Origin: Nannobrachium achirus
Lineage: Eukaryota; Chordata; Actinopteri; Myctophiformes; Myctophidae
Direction of reading: 5' to 3'
DNA: 64,000 bases
NCBI GenBank assembly: GCA_963921795.1
Contig: OY997644.1
Location: 2,658,254-2,722,253, forward strand
Part shown: positions 41,527-52,733 of the stretch, piece by piece
Numbering within the stretch: the first letter of the stretch is position 1
Layout: each line of letters opens with the position of its first letter
Program-made: the position numbers and the translations under genes
The notes under the pieces: generated by a model
Seen by the model: only the letters and a program-made list of their open reading frames with translations
Database searches by the model: none
What the model was told of the DNA's origin: nothing

Positions 41527-41615
41527 AGCATTTTTTCTTAAGCTTGTTGTACAGTCTTTTTTTGGTTAAAAACTGTAGTGTTTTATTTAGTATTCGTGAA
41601 CGGGCAATGTGTGTA

Positions 41616-42171
41616 CAGGGTTCCCACGGTCATGAAATTCCTGGAAATATTTTGAAATTAGAAAAATATTTTTCGAGTACTTGAAAAGTTTGGGAATTTA
41701 TCAAGGGTCCTGGAAGGTCCTGGAAAAATAGCTATATATTGCCTTTGGTTATTGATTTTGTTAATACCTCTGAAATGACAAATTAAACATGGGTCTTGGG
41801 ACAAGTTGTCAAATATTAGAGGCAGAAATTGTGAAAATAGCAGATCTACATGCTCACAACGCCTCGCAACGCGAGGCGTTGTGAGCATGTAGATCTGCTA
41901 TTTTCACAATAGAAACGTGTTATACAAAATTCCTCAACTCTTAGAGCTCGTCAGTGTGGGGGGTCCCCAGTTAAAATATGATTATTTCAGGGGTCACAGC
42001 AGCCTGAAAAGGTTGAGAACCACTGGCATACACTACCTGTCTTTGGGCATTGCGCATAGGAGTAAGCGACTCGTTATTGAGCTGAATTATTGTTATATAG
42101 TCCTGGAAATTGGGTTAAATAGTCTGGAAAAGTTTTGGAAATTAATTGGTAAAGATGTGTGGGAACCCCGG
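41616..42171. mobile_element. hAT GGTTCCCACGGTC type with FamC half, second copy
   Basis: Ends CAGGGTTCCCACGGTCATG and TGTGTGGGAACCCCG. Inside is a FamC right half with the longest perfect stem-loop of the window, 41829-41911, with arms of about 40 bases and a 3-base loop, running to GGTTGAGAACCACTG. Confidence 0.75.
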
Positions 42172-42211
42172 GTGTATGTTTTGTATTTGTTGTATGTTTT
42201 GTAAATTGTCT

Positions 42212-42885
42212 CCAGATGAGCAGGTTGGTGCCTTGCATGGTTTCCTCCGCCATCGGTGTATGAATGTGTGTGTGTGTGTGTGTGTGTGTGAATGGGTGAA
42301 TGTACAGCAGGGGTCGGCAACCTTTTTGAAATGAAGTGCCACATTTGTATTTCTAGAGTGTCAGTGTGCCATAACATAAATTATGTTGTGCCATCAACAT
42401 CAATTTTAATGACAAATATTTTGATTGGCAGGACATTACTAGTTTTAATGAATGTAGAAGTTTGTGCAAGATGTAATTTGCTATAAATTAGCTAACTTCA
42501 TTTAATTGACCACGTTTAAAAATGTTTTAATGACAAATATTTTGACATATTTTGATTGGCAGGACATTGTTATAACGATCATTAGACCCAGAGCAATAAT
42601 CCACCTATCTCCCCGACTCCCTCCCCTGTCAGAGTTCAGAGTTTTAATGAATGTAGAATGTTGTGCAAGATGCAATTTGATATACATGAGCTAACTTCAT
42701 TTAATTAATCCTCTCTCTCACACTTCTGTCAGTGTGCCGGTGATCACCCTCCCCAGTGCCAATGTTGGCACCCGTGCCTAAGGTTGCCTACCTGATGTAC
42801 AGTATACTGCACAATCATTGTAAATCGCCTTGGTTAAAGGCGCTACATAAATGCACCATTTATATGTTGCCATTTGCCATGGGCA
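42212..42885 (+). repeat. tRNA-SINE 3' part split by a hAT
   Basis: GAGCAGGTTGGTGCCTTGCA to AATGGGTGAATGTACAG (with a GT run expanded at 42268-42289), then after 42794 the tail ACTGCACAATCATTGTAAAT and AAAGGCGCTACATAAATGCA. Matches 16680-16815. Confidence 0.75.
42308..42794. mobile_element. hAT CAGGGGTCGGCAACC type, inserted in a SINE
   Basis: Starts CAGCAGGGGTCGGCAACC region and ends AAGGTTGCCTACCTG; ATGTACAG at 42300-42307 and 42795-42802 is an exact 8-bp duplication. The interior has a diverged tandem repeat: TTTTGATTGGCAGGACATT and TAATGAATGTAGAA each occur twice about 200 bp apart. Confidence 0.88.
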
Positions 42886-43079
42886 ATGTGTTGAGGGATT
42901 GATGTGTTACTTTGATTAATGACATTAATGTTAATTTAATAATGTATGTGTATTCGGCGAGAACCATGAGAGATCATGGTGGATACGTTTTCTTTTACAG
43001 AGAGAGTTTATTTGGTGTTTTTTGTGCTGCATGTTTGAAGTTCCCTTCGCTGGAAATGAAGCCGCTTCAGAGTTCTTGT

Positions 43080-43205
43080 TGAAGCTGCTGTTCCAATTAG
43101 GAAATGGGGGGAGATATGGGGCACACGCGGTAAAGGACGTCCGGATCGGGAATCGAACTGGCGACGCTGCCAGGCATCCATGCCTATGTGGCAATGCCTA
43201 AGTGG
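43080..43205 (-). repeat. Reverse tRNA-SINE fragment
   Basis: CGGGAATCGAACTGGCGACG is an inverted B-box-like motif, preceded by GGAAATGGGGGGAGATATGG, as in common fish SINEs. A second such fragment is at 54178-54310. Confidence 0.5.
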
Positions 43206-43209
43206 TATG

Positions 43210-43560
43210 CGCCTGGAAGTGGGCGCCCCTAACTTTTCTTATCCTAATAAACATTTTCATTAACACTTTATGTTTTCAGTCGCTAGTTTAAAATCGTTTA
43301 AATCATCATGATATACGTTTAGTGAATCATGGTCACGTTCATTTTTTATTAAATTATAAAGTAGGCTATGCTTCTAGGCTTTGTAATGGCTATACAGAGA
43401 GGGAGACCCGCCCTCCGGCCAATAGCATTCCCTGGGTACCATTTCTGGAGCAGATATAGAAAGATGGCGGATTTGCACTTGCTCGAAAAATAGGCTTCTT
43501 TTACGGGTCTGTAGAAACCAATGGCGTGTCTCTGTCCATTTATTTTTTACAGTCTATGGT
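43210..43560 (+). repeat. FamJ, diverged copy
   Basis: AACATTTTCATTAACACTTT to TTTTTTACAGTCTATGG matches the inner and right parts of 3310-3832 with many changes. Confidence 0.55.
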
Positions 43561-43832
43561 CACAATGTATGGTAAGAATGATGCTTAATTTAACCCACAG
43601 TTCATTGTTTGCTGTCAGATGTGGGATTTTGTCTCTTGGAAAAAAAACTGCCTTCCAGCATTTTGGCCAGCATCTCTTACTGCCCAGAAGGCGCCGACAA
43701 GGCAGTGATGACTCTGCGTTGGAAATCACACTGTGGACCCCCTGGGTTCCATGGCCGGCACCGGGGAAACTAAAAAGAATTCCTCAACCCTAGTCTCACA
43801 TGGCCCAGACCTTAAGAGATCCTCATCTACAG

Positions 43833-44228
43833 CAGTGGTCCTCAATCTTTTCAGGCCGCGACCCCCAAAATAATCATATTGGGGGACCCCCCCACCCTGA
43901 CGAGCACTAAGAGTTGAGGCATTACATTTTGTTCAACACGGTTCTATTGTGAAAATAGCGTTGTGAGCATGTAGATCAGCTATTTTCACAATTTCTGCCT
44001 ATTTGACAATTTGGCCAATGTTTAATTTGTCATTTTAGAAGTATTAAAAAGTCCTTCAATTGTCACTTTAGAAATGTGCATATACCCTCTATACACTTAA
44101 ACTTTATGTTGGTTTGTTTAATGTTGAGGGAGAAAACAATGTTGCATATTAAGCTAATCATCTGGGGACCCCCCACAATAATGTGGGGACCCCTCTGGGG
44201 GTCCCGACCCACAGGTTGAGAACCACTG
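43833..44228 (+). mobile_element. FamC hAT MITE
   Basis: ATCTACAG at 43825-43832 and 44229-44236 is an exact 8-bp duplication; ends CAGTGGTCCTCAATC and GGTTGAGAACCACTG. The stem-loop (43947-43992) has lost most of its left arm. Confidence 0.92.
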
Positions 44229-44733
44229 ATCTACAGTACATAGGCTACTGTATACTGTATCTACATCTAAGTGTCTTGTCATAGACGCTAAATTAACCTT
44301 CGAGAAGAACAGTGAGGGAGTGTGTAAAAAAGTGTTTATTTGGTCTTATAAACCTCCATTTGCACACGATGAAACCATGTCCCCCTTTTATGTGGCTTTT
44401 ATTGATCAATCTAGTCGTAAAGTGCAGCTGGTAAGCTTGTATAGTGAATCTCGACTCAACCTATCGATTCTTTAATCCTTAAAGTTGCAATGTAAGATCA
44501 GCGCTCTTCGTCAAAACTGTTCCAATAGTTCATCTGCTCCTTTGCTCCATGGTTTTGTGGCACCTGGTTGGTGAACAAAATGATACAGTAATACTTTTCA
44601 TATCTGAGGCCATTGTACTGCTAAACAAAGATAGCACAAGACGATGCAGTTTTGATGATGCAAGGCTCTGCACAAGGCCACCTTAGACCACTTTACTGTA
44701 TAGCAATTCCAGGTCGTGCCCTTCGGTCTAAGC

Positions 44734-45189
44734 CAGGGTTCCCCAATAGGCGGCCCGCCCGCGGGGGCTACTGTCTGGCTCCCACCAACCCCAGTAATAA
44801 TGGTGGTATAAGAGCAGCAACAACACTAGTATATCGTCGTTGTCGGGTGGAAATTTCGTATCTCCAAATGTGTATGTTCTTTCGCAAATCATACAAGGCT
44901 GTCGCACAAAAGTAGTGAAAACAGACGATCTACAAGCACACAACGCCTCGCACCGCGAGGCGTTGTGTGCTTGTAGATCTGCTGTTTTCACTAGTTAAAA
45001 TATTTTTTAAAATGATAAATGCAAAACAAACTGTTTTGGACATACAAGATTTTCACCCGACAACGACGATATCTGAACTGTCGCTGGAGTAGCGGGAACG
45101 CCACCGCCGCCCCCTGCAATGTTGTGGTCCCTCGGCTTGGTACCCTAGACATGATTCGGCCCGTGGGGAAAACTAATTGGGGAACCCTG
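44734..45189 (+). mobile_element. FamB hAT with CAGGGTTCCCCAAT ends, complete copy
   Basis: GTCTAAGC at 44726-44733 and 45190-45197 is an exact 8-bp duplication. The core runs from ATATCGTCGTTGTCGGG to CCCGACAACGACGATAT with a full stem-loop at 44912-44995. Confidence 0.93.
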
Positions 45190-45358
45190 GTCTAAGCCAT
45201 GTCCCTGCCACATCTGAGCACTGCAGCTAATGGAGAAGGTCTTGCCAGGGTCATTTCTGTGTAGTCGACCTCAACGACCTCCTCACACAAAAACTACAGC
45301 AGATTTGGAGGTGTTGTCAGGCAGGCCTTATGTCTCCACCTGGGAGAATGAAACCTCC

Positions 45359-45361
<3 letters not shown>

Positions 45362-45400
<39 letters not shown>
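45362..45400. repeat. (GA)n microsatellite
   Basis: Pure GA run. Confidence 0.95.
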
Positions 45401-45404
<4 letters not shown>

Positions 45405-45515
45405 CGTTCCTGGGTGGTCACATCTGTGAAAAGTGGGAATTTGCCAGTCCCTAATGCACAAGAGTCACTGGCAGCCGTGGCAGGCATTCCTTTGGGACGA
45501 TGTGCACATTCACAA

Positions 45516-46011
45516 TAGAGGATGACAAGGGAGTGGATTTTCACTCCTGTCCCGTCCCACTCCCGCAGAAAAGATCCTGTCCCATCCCAATCCTGGGCCA
45601 GAGTAAAAAAATAAATCCCGTCCTGTCCCACTCCTGTACAATGACTCCTGGTCCCATCCCGCTCCTGGTCAAAATCACTCCCGTTCACATCCCGCTCCCG
45701 AAAAAATATAAAAAAATAAAATCGCGCAGATGTTTTTCTATTTTGATCCATATTATATTTGATATCATGTTTATTATTATATAATGTATAATTTTGTAAT
45801 GTTTGCAGTTCAAAGACCTCACTTTCCTGTGCAATTTATTTCTGTGATTTGATGAACTGGTCTGGGATGATTCCTGCTCCTGCCCACTCCTGTTGATTTT
45901 CATTCCTGTCCCGTCCCGATCCTGGCATTAATACAAATTTGACTCCTGTCCTGCGGGAATCCCACGGGACCCACGGGACCTGCGGGAATTCCTGTCAAAT
46001 GTCATCCTCTA
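45516..46011. mobile_element. hAT MITE with TAGAGGATGACA ends
   Basis: ATTCACAA at 45508-45515 and 46012-46019 is an exact 8-bp duplication; ends TAGAGGATGACAAGG and TGTCATCCTCTA. The interior is made of many CTCCTGTCCCRTCCC-like short repeats. Confidence 0.92.
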
Positions 46012-46105
46012 ATTCACAACTACCCCATGCACCTCCATAAGCTCCGTTGTGGCGTTGTATCCCAACCAAAGTGAACTGATCATCGTGGACACGTGTGTCC
46101 CTCAG

Positions 46106-46629
46106 GGGCATAGTTCCGCCGATTTAAAATGATTCCAATACGGAACTAAAACTTCCTATGATTGGCCGCTAGTTGCGCTGTTTTCCCCCCCGGCCGATCG
46201 CAAAAAGAATTGTTCTCCATTGGACCCCATTCATTTCCCCCTTTCGTTTTCTAACCTTAATTAACATTTTCATAAATACTTTATGGTTCCTATCGCTAGT
46301 TAAAAATTGCCTTTCAATCACGATTATATGCGTTTTGTGAAAATAAGGTCCCATTTATGTTAAAATTGATGATAAAGTTGTTGGGGGCGTGGCCAACTAA
46401 ACTAATACCAGCCGGCTGTGTTCTTCTTCGTGTGCTGTAATTCGGGAGGCTCCGACCACATTCTCCCATGTATCCCTGCGGTTGCACGTGACCGTTGGCA
46501 GCCAATAGCATCCTCTGGTGCCTTTACAATCTATGATGGCAACACCCATGCCAAGGACCCATATTGTGTCATTTGCGCTGCATAGAAACCAATGGCTTCG
46601 CTTTGTCCATATCTTTTATACAGTCTATG
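46106..46629 (+). mobile_element. FamJ element, copy 2
   Basis: Nearly identical to 3310-3832 over the whole length. Flanks GTCCCTCAG and GTCCCTTCA are a weak match, so its target duplication is less clear than that of copy 1. Confidence 0.75.
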
Positions 46630-46852
46630 GAGTCCCTTCACCCCTTGAGGAGTTTTAGTGACAGTCAACACTAGGGGAACTAGACTAGAGGAACCTAGAG
46701 GAGCACCGATCGTTCCATTCAGCAGTTGAATGGGATGACACAAGTCGAAGTGGTTCTTCGATCAGGTTTATTTCCCGCAGTTCAGGTTACAAGATGCGTA
46801 GCGTAAGCAAGCAACTGCACAAATCATCTCCGCCGTTCAATTTTGTCGATTA

Positions 46853-46856
<4 letters not shown>

Positions 46857-46931
<75 letters not shown>
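46857..46931. repeat. (CA)n microsatellite
   Basis: Pure CA run of about 75 bases. Confidence 0.97.
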
Positions 46932-46933
<2 letters not shown>

Positions 46934-47299
46934 TGGCAGTATTAACTAGGCCAGAGGGTTATCTGCACGTGATTTCTCAATTTCCCCATAAAGTCTCTTT
47001 GACCTATACTGTAATAACTCATGATCTGCCTCTTGTGTCAGATCAATCTGTCTTTGGGAGCCATCTTCTCTCCCTTCGAGGCCACTTTCCCAGACATGAA
47101 TTCAGTGTTTGTTTATCATGCTATAGAACATTTACTTAAAAGAGTAAACAAAGTATCAATCTGTTCTCTTAACTACTTTTTATGCTTTTCATTGTGATGC
47201 ATCATGTTCTGCACACAGAGGCCTTATATGCCTCTTTTCCAGAGGTCTTTCTTACTCTCCTTCATAGGGTTCTGCCACTTCAGCCCAAATATCTCTATA

Positions 47300-47940
47300 T
47301 AGTCAGGGATATCTTCAGAAATAGTGTCATATCCTGGAATAAATTACTTACCAAAGAAATCCTTCACCAATGTGTTTGTAAAGGTGTCTAGTAACACATC
47401 TCACAAAGACTGAAATTCAGTTTCCCTAGGAGAATCCGTCGGAATGGAGAGCGCCCCCCAAATTAACTATACAGGATAAAACACACCAAGATAAATATAT
47501 GCTTTAAGTAGCATGTGAGGGGACAAACTAGGGTTTTTTATGATTCTGAATCCATTGCAACCATTTGTTTTGCACAAAAAACATTCCTTGGGGTAAAGGC
47601 GGCTCCCCCAAAACTTTGAAAAGTGATGACTCATCACTAAACCATATTTTTGTGAGGGCGTTTTTAGCCCAAGGAATGTTTTTCGTGCAAAACAACTGCT
47701 TGCAATGGATTCCCCTAGTTTGACCCCTCACATGCTACTTAAAGCATATTTATTTTGGTGTGTTTTATCCCGTATAGTTAATTTAATGGGACACCAACTT
47801 TAATCAGCTGTAACGGATTCTGGGGAAACTGAATTTCAGTCTTTGTGAGATGTGTTACTAGACACCTTTACAAACACATTGGTGAAGAAATGTTTTGGTA
47901 AGGAATTTATTCCAGGACTTTTTAAGATATCCCCCGACTA
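47300..47940. mobile_element. Foldback element with long imperfect inverted ends
   Basis: TAGTCAGGGATATCTTCAGA and its counterpart near 47920-47940 start inverted arms of over 150 bases, including GGTGTCTAGTAACACATCTC and inverse. The centre (about 47520-47740) is the ACATTCCTTGGG palindromic repeat found at 36044 and 49130. Confidence 0.75.
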
Positions 47941-48747
47941 ATAGGCTAGTGATGAGTCCAGTGAACCGGTGCTATTTTGATACCAGTACTGCAATACTGA
48001 TACAAATTGGACAAATTGTTGCGATCGGTATTTGCCTGCTGTATACAATTTTGAAAGATAATGTAGAAGTGCAACGCACAGGTCAAAGCACTCAAAACAA
48101 AGTCACACGCACCTGCCTCGAAAGATGAAGCGAATTTGAAAAATAATGTTACCATCTCAACCTTATCCTCGACAAGTCGAGGTAACACTTATCGGATTTT
48201 TTTTTTTTTAGATCTTTCATCTTTGCACAATGTACTTTAACAGTTACATTCCCATTCAAACAAACCCCTTTCACCATTGCAGGACAAATTAAAATAACAC
48301 AGGAAAGAATGCCACTGTCACCCAGTGACAGCCCTGCGTGGCACTGGTGGTGGACGAGATGTTCTGCCAGTTCAGTGTGTCAGAGTTCATCCACAGTGAA
48401 CAGTGCTAGAAGAGTGTTCCAAGTGGTCTGTCAGTAGGCTGGGGCTCAGGAAGACAAAGGAACAAGAACTACAGGTACTCCTCTACATCAGGCACGTGTC
48501 GTGCACACATAGACATCAAAGGTGGCTTGCCTTGAGCCCCTGCCCTTCTATCTGTCTGTAAAAAGAGCCTTCTCCAGACCATGAATACAGTTTTTACTAT
48601 GGTGAAAGAAATACAAATGCCCCTCTTTCCATGCCATACCTGAAGGCAGCGTTCAAGAGAATTGCCTTGTCCAAACTCTCCTGAGTCCTGAACTTGAATG
48701 CAGTATTTTATGTTGAGAGAATTTCCCTCTCTGTGTAGAAATCAAGC

Positions 48748-48784
48748 ATCGAAAATAGCCGACCTGGAGGTCTGCTATTTTCAA
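48748..48784. repeat. Miniature stem-loop remnant
   Basis: GAAAATAGCCGACC and GGTCTGCTATTTTC are arms of the shared module with the entire middle missing. Confidence 0.5.
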
Positions 48785-48862
48785 TGTTTTCACCAAAAGG
48801 CCCTTTTAGAAATGTCAGCCCCTGCTTCTCTTAACATTCTCTGCAGGTCCCTGCTCTACATC

Positions 48863-49030
48863 AGTGGTTTTCAACCCTTTTCATGTCCAGGCCCATTATC
48901 TATTCTGCATTTGTGCCACGGACCACCATTTGATGAGATCTACTGCAGCCGCTCAGACGCAAAACGTAGAATATTTTGTCGTCGTTGGATGAGATGTTGG
49001 TATAGGCCTACCACAAGAAAAATAACAGGC
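48863..49030. repeat. hAT half end (CAGTGGTTTTCAACCC)
   Basis: CAGTGGTTTTCAACCCTTTT, then GCCACGGACCACCATTTGAT, resemble the half hAT in FamA; no right end. Confidence 0.45.
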
Positions 49031-49119
49031 AAACAACATTCATCAAAATGACAATTCTTCTATATTCTCTAATTGTGTCGACTTCTTGTAAATTAAGTAA
49101 TGCAGATGTTTAACAATAG

Positions 49120-49290
49120 TTCAAAACATTCCTTGGGCTAGAGTCATCACTTTTTTTCCACTTTTCACAGTTTTGGGCTGCCGAAGGTTAACCCAAGGAA
49201 TGTTTTTCATGCAAAACACATGCTTGCAATGGATTCAGAATCATGAAGAACCCCTAGTTTGACCCCTCACATACTTAAAGCAGATTATTT
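49120..49290. repeat. ACATTCCTTGGG palindromic repeat, partial
   Basis: AAACATTCCTTGGGCTAGAG and, inverted, AACCCAAGGAATGTTT flank a short centre, followed by AAACACATGCTTGCAATGGA. Confidence 0.55.
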
Positions 49291-49865
49291 TTATTTTTTA
49301 AATATTTCGAGTGGAGTCAATGGGACAGTGAATATACAAATGGCCATAACCTTTTTTCGCGATGTTTCCGGCAGAGCAGGCCTCTCATTCTGTGGACCTT
49401 AATGACCAAACTAAAAGATAAAACAGAAATAAAAAGTACGGCAGAAAATCACAGGTCCTACCCTATTCTTTGAGCTTTTGGGCTTGTGGGTCCCCGGCTA
49501 TCAGGACTGGCGGATAAAGAGAAGGCCAGCGTGCTTCAGACAGTAGAAGGTAGAACCACTCAAGTGGCACCCTGTAGACAATATGCCTTCTGGTTGGTTC
49601 TAGCGGAAGTGGCGGAAGTCCTGCGTTTAATGGAAGTTAGGTAATGCGTTGCAGTCTTCCGGTGAAATTCTCACGGCGGAAGTTGAACGCTTTCTGCCTC
49701 ACATTGTCACCAGGCTTTTCTCTTCGCAGATGAGTAAGCCTGGCTACGCGAGGCTACTCTAGTGGAGGCTGTGCAGCATCTCAGGCTGTTAATGGCTGAG
49801 GGAACGCTTTCCAGCATGCCTCGGGGCGCCCCTCTTTCTCTTCTTGTAATCATGTTATTGCGTTA
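49291..49865. other. Unassigned sequence
   Basis: No exon, RNA gene or transposon end supported. Confidence 0.4.
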
Positions 49866-50439
49866 TTAAAACCCGTTTAGGCCTAGAATTATTGAATGCT
49901 TTAACCAGTGAAAAATAGCAGATATACAAGCTCACAGCGCGGCACCGAGTGCCGCGCTGCGAGCTTGTAGATCTGCTATTTTTGAAAAAGTCGTGAAAAT
50001 GTGTGCAAATCTTTGAATATATGTATTTTCAAAGCGAGCGTTTGTAACTCAAATTTTGCTTCTCGTGGTCCCTGGAACTAAATATTTTGAGATGGGGGTC
50101 CGTGGCCAAATAAATATCATTTTGGGGGTCCTTCACATGAAAAGGTTTGAGAACCACTGACATAGTAGTCTCTCAAGAACAGACTAACTGAGCTCCAGTT
50201 CAGTGAAAAGGACCTTTTCTTTGACGATGGCTGGCCAGATTGCTGACATAGAAAGATAGGTTTTTAAAAAAAAAACCTTAGAAGGATTCAAAAGACACTT
50301 ATAGAATCGGGTCAAAATTCTAATTTTCACGATTTTTCAAAAATAGCAGATCTACAAGCTTGTATATCTGCTATTTTTCAATAGTTAAAGCATAAAATAA
50401 TGATACACAATAATGTGTACCCGTTCTAAATGGGTTTAA
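49866..50439 (+). mobile_element. FamA element, copy 9
   Basis: TTAA at 49866-49869 and 50436-50439; right end has the longer form GTACCCGTTCTAAATGGG. Stem-loop 49910-49984 is intact; the second (50339-50379) has lost its whole centre. Confidence 0.88.
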
Positions 50440-50602
50440 TCATCATGCAGGCCAGGGAATGTGTTGTACCACAATACCATAAATGTGATGTATGAATTGT
50501 GATTCATCTCATTATATCTTATTATGGGGATTTGGGAGGGAAAAATAACTAGTGATAGGAGTGGTCGTGCTATTGCTGGTGCTGCTGAGGCAGTGCTTCC
50601 CC

Positions 50603-50868
50603 ATATCGTCGTTGTCGGGTGGAAACCTTGTATGTCCAAACCCGTTTGTTTTGTATTTATCATTTTAAAAATGATTTAAACTAGTGAAAACAGCCGATCT
50701 ACAAGCACACAACGCCTCGCGGTGCGAGGCGTTGTGTGCTTGTAGATCGGCTGTTTTCACTACCTTTTGTGCGCCGGCCTTGTATGATGAAACAGGGCTT
50801 TGCTTTGCGAAAAAATGTACAAATTTGAAACTTGGAGATACGAGGTTTCTGCCCGACAGTGACGATAT
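50603..50868 (+). mobile_element. FamB core module without hAT ends
   Basis: Runs from ATATCGTCGTTGTCGGGTGG to CTGCCCGACAGTGACGATAT with intact stem-loop 50682-50762, but neither CAGGGTTCCCC, CAGGGGTTCCC nor CAGGGACGTGC ends are present in the flanks. Its own ends are inverted. Confidence 0.7.
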
Positions 50869-51159
50869 GCTACTTGAATGTATCCTTATTTCTCTTACTG
50901 CTCCCCTCGCACCATTCACCCTCCTCCTTCTATCTCCTCTGTAGTGGCATTATCTTCCATTCAGGGGTCATCAGTATGTCCGTACACGGACAAATGTGTC
51001 ATGTGGCAAGACTTGTCCTCGACCTGTGGGAAATTCCAGATGTTGTTTTTACATAACGTTATACTGTTCTCCATTACTGAATGTCAGACTCCAGGTTCTC
51101 TTCAGAATATTTTATATATGTTATCTTAGTGGTCCATTAGAACAAAGGTTTCTTAAACC

Positions 51160-51645
51160 TTTTTGAGCGGTGGTAAACCGCTCCATAGAGTGGCTGTGCG
51201 TGTGTCTGTAGCCACTTTTCCTCAGCGTTTTGCCATAGCAATGTGTTTTCCTGAGCGTTTTGCCATAGCAATGTTTTTCCTCAGCGTTTTGCCATAGCAA
51301 TATGTGTGTGTGTGTGTGTAGCCATATTACATCATATTACATCACCACAGAGTGGCTGTGCGTGTGTCTGTAGCCACTTTTCCTCAGCGTTTTGCCATAG
51401 CAATGTGTTTTCCTCAGCGTTTTGCCATAGCAATGTGTTTTCCTCAGCGTTTTGCCATAACAATATCTGTGTGTAGTCATATTACATCATATTACATCAC
51501 CACAGAGTGGCTGTGCGTGTGTCTGTAGCCACTTTTCCTCAGCGTTTTGCCATAGCAATGTGTGTGTGTGTGTGTGTGTAGCCTGTATTACATCACCACT
51601 TACCAATTGAAGACGTTATGCAAGCACGACCACCGCTCACTTCAC
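51160..51645. repeat. Minisatellite between inverted GAGCGGTGGT ends
   Basis: Three large units (about 51184, 51351 and 51505) of AGAGTGGCTGTGCGTGTGTC followed by one to three copies of a 30-base subunit TTTTCCTCAGCGTTTTGCCA(TAGCAATGTG). Left edge TTTGAGCGGTGGT, right edge GACCACCGCTCACTTCACAT, the same ends as FamG. Confidence 0.75.
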
Positions 51646-52234
51646 ATCGGGTGTGTTTTTTTATTTTCAAGGACCACCATTACTCTGACCCTATGTGTCC
51701 ATTTGGTTCCATTTGTACACACTCATTCAGGTCATTCAGGGCTAGTTTTTCACAAGCCCCATGCTGGCTTGACCCCAGCTTCCATCTGAATAAAAGAAAC
51801 AATGCACTCAACTCAAGTCTTGTGCCGGGTTACACAGGTGCACATTCAAAAAACACGGGGAAACAAACAGTAGTCCTGCACTCACAAACTTCACGTATGA
51901 CTTATCGAAGTGCACAGCGGTAGTCAAAGCCATTACCTTCCCTCTGACAGTGACTTTGTCTCCCACAGTGTAATTCTATCTCCAGACGCTATGAGCTCTA
52001 TCTATCTCTCTACAGGCCTATCCTGTTCCTCTGCTGCCATTCAGATGCTATCCAAATGGCCGTGATAACATTAGAACATCTCATTGCACACCAGAGACCT
52101 GGGGCTATGGGAGGCTCATAACTTTGCCCACTTGATCAAATTAACACACCACTGAACTCACCATTATTGAATCTGTGTGTGAAGGAGAGACAGAGACAGA
52201 GAGAGACAGAGAGAGAGAGACACAGAGGGAGAGA
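51646..52234. other. Unassigned sequence
   Basis: No gene. A GA-rich tract lies near 52186-52238. Confidence 0.4.
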
Positions 52235-52242
52235 GAGTAGAG

Positions 52243-52733
52243 CAGGGTTCCCCAATAGGCGGCCCACGGGCCATTTGCGGCCCGCGAGGGGCTACTGTCT
52301 GGCCCACACCAACCCCAGTAATAATGGTAGTATAAGAGCAGCAACAACACTAGTATATCGTCGTTGTCGTGGAAACCTTGTATGTCCAAAACCGTTCGTT
52401 TTGTATTTATCATCTAAAAAATTTACTAAACTAGTGAAAACAGCCGATCTACAAGCACACAACGCCTCGCATCGCGAGGCGTTGTGTGCTTGTAGATCTG
52501 CTGTTTTCACTAGTCTTGTGCGACGATCTTGTGTGATGAAGCAGTGCTTTGCTTTACCAAAAAACTTACACGTTTGAAACTTGGAGATACGAGGTTTCTG
52601 CCCGACAGTGACGATATCTGAACTGTTGCTGGAGTAGCGGAAACGCCACCGTTGCCCACTGCAATGTTGTGGCCCTCTGCTTGGTACCCTAGACATAATT
52701 CGGACCTTGGGGAAAACTATTTGGGGAACCCTG
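52243..52733 (+). mobile_element. FamB hAT with CAGGGTTCCCCAAT ends, second complete copy
   Basis: GAGTAGAG at 52235-52242 and 52734-52741 is an exact 8-bp duplication. Core with stem-loop 52431-52513. Confidence 0.93.

Larger units (their letters stand above)
34050..41545 (+). other. GLCE: Possible GLCE 3' UTR, interrupted by repeats
   Basis: No other coding exon was found after the stop. Candidate polyadenylation signals are AATAAA at 34670-34675, 41341-41346 and 41521-41526. The stretch 40700-41545 is AT-rich, looks single-copy and ends in an AATAAA with a T-rich downstream run, as expected of a distal 3' end. Human GLCE has a 3' UTR of a few kb, so about 7.5 kb including inserted transposons is possible but unproven. 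The upstream part has an (AT)n run near 34071-34100. Confidence 0.35.

Noticed and set aside
51184..51620. CRISPR-like spaced repeats
   Set aside because: Eukaryotic minisatellite: units are tandem and the intervening parts are themselves repeated, so there are no unique spacers.
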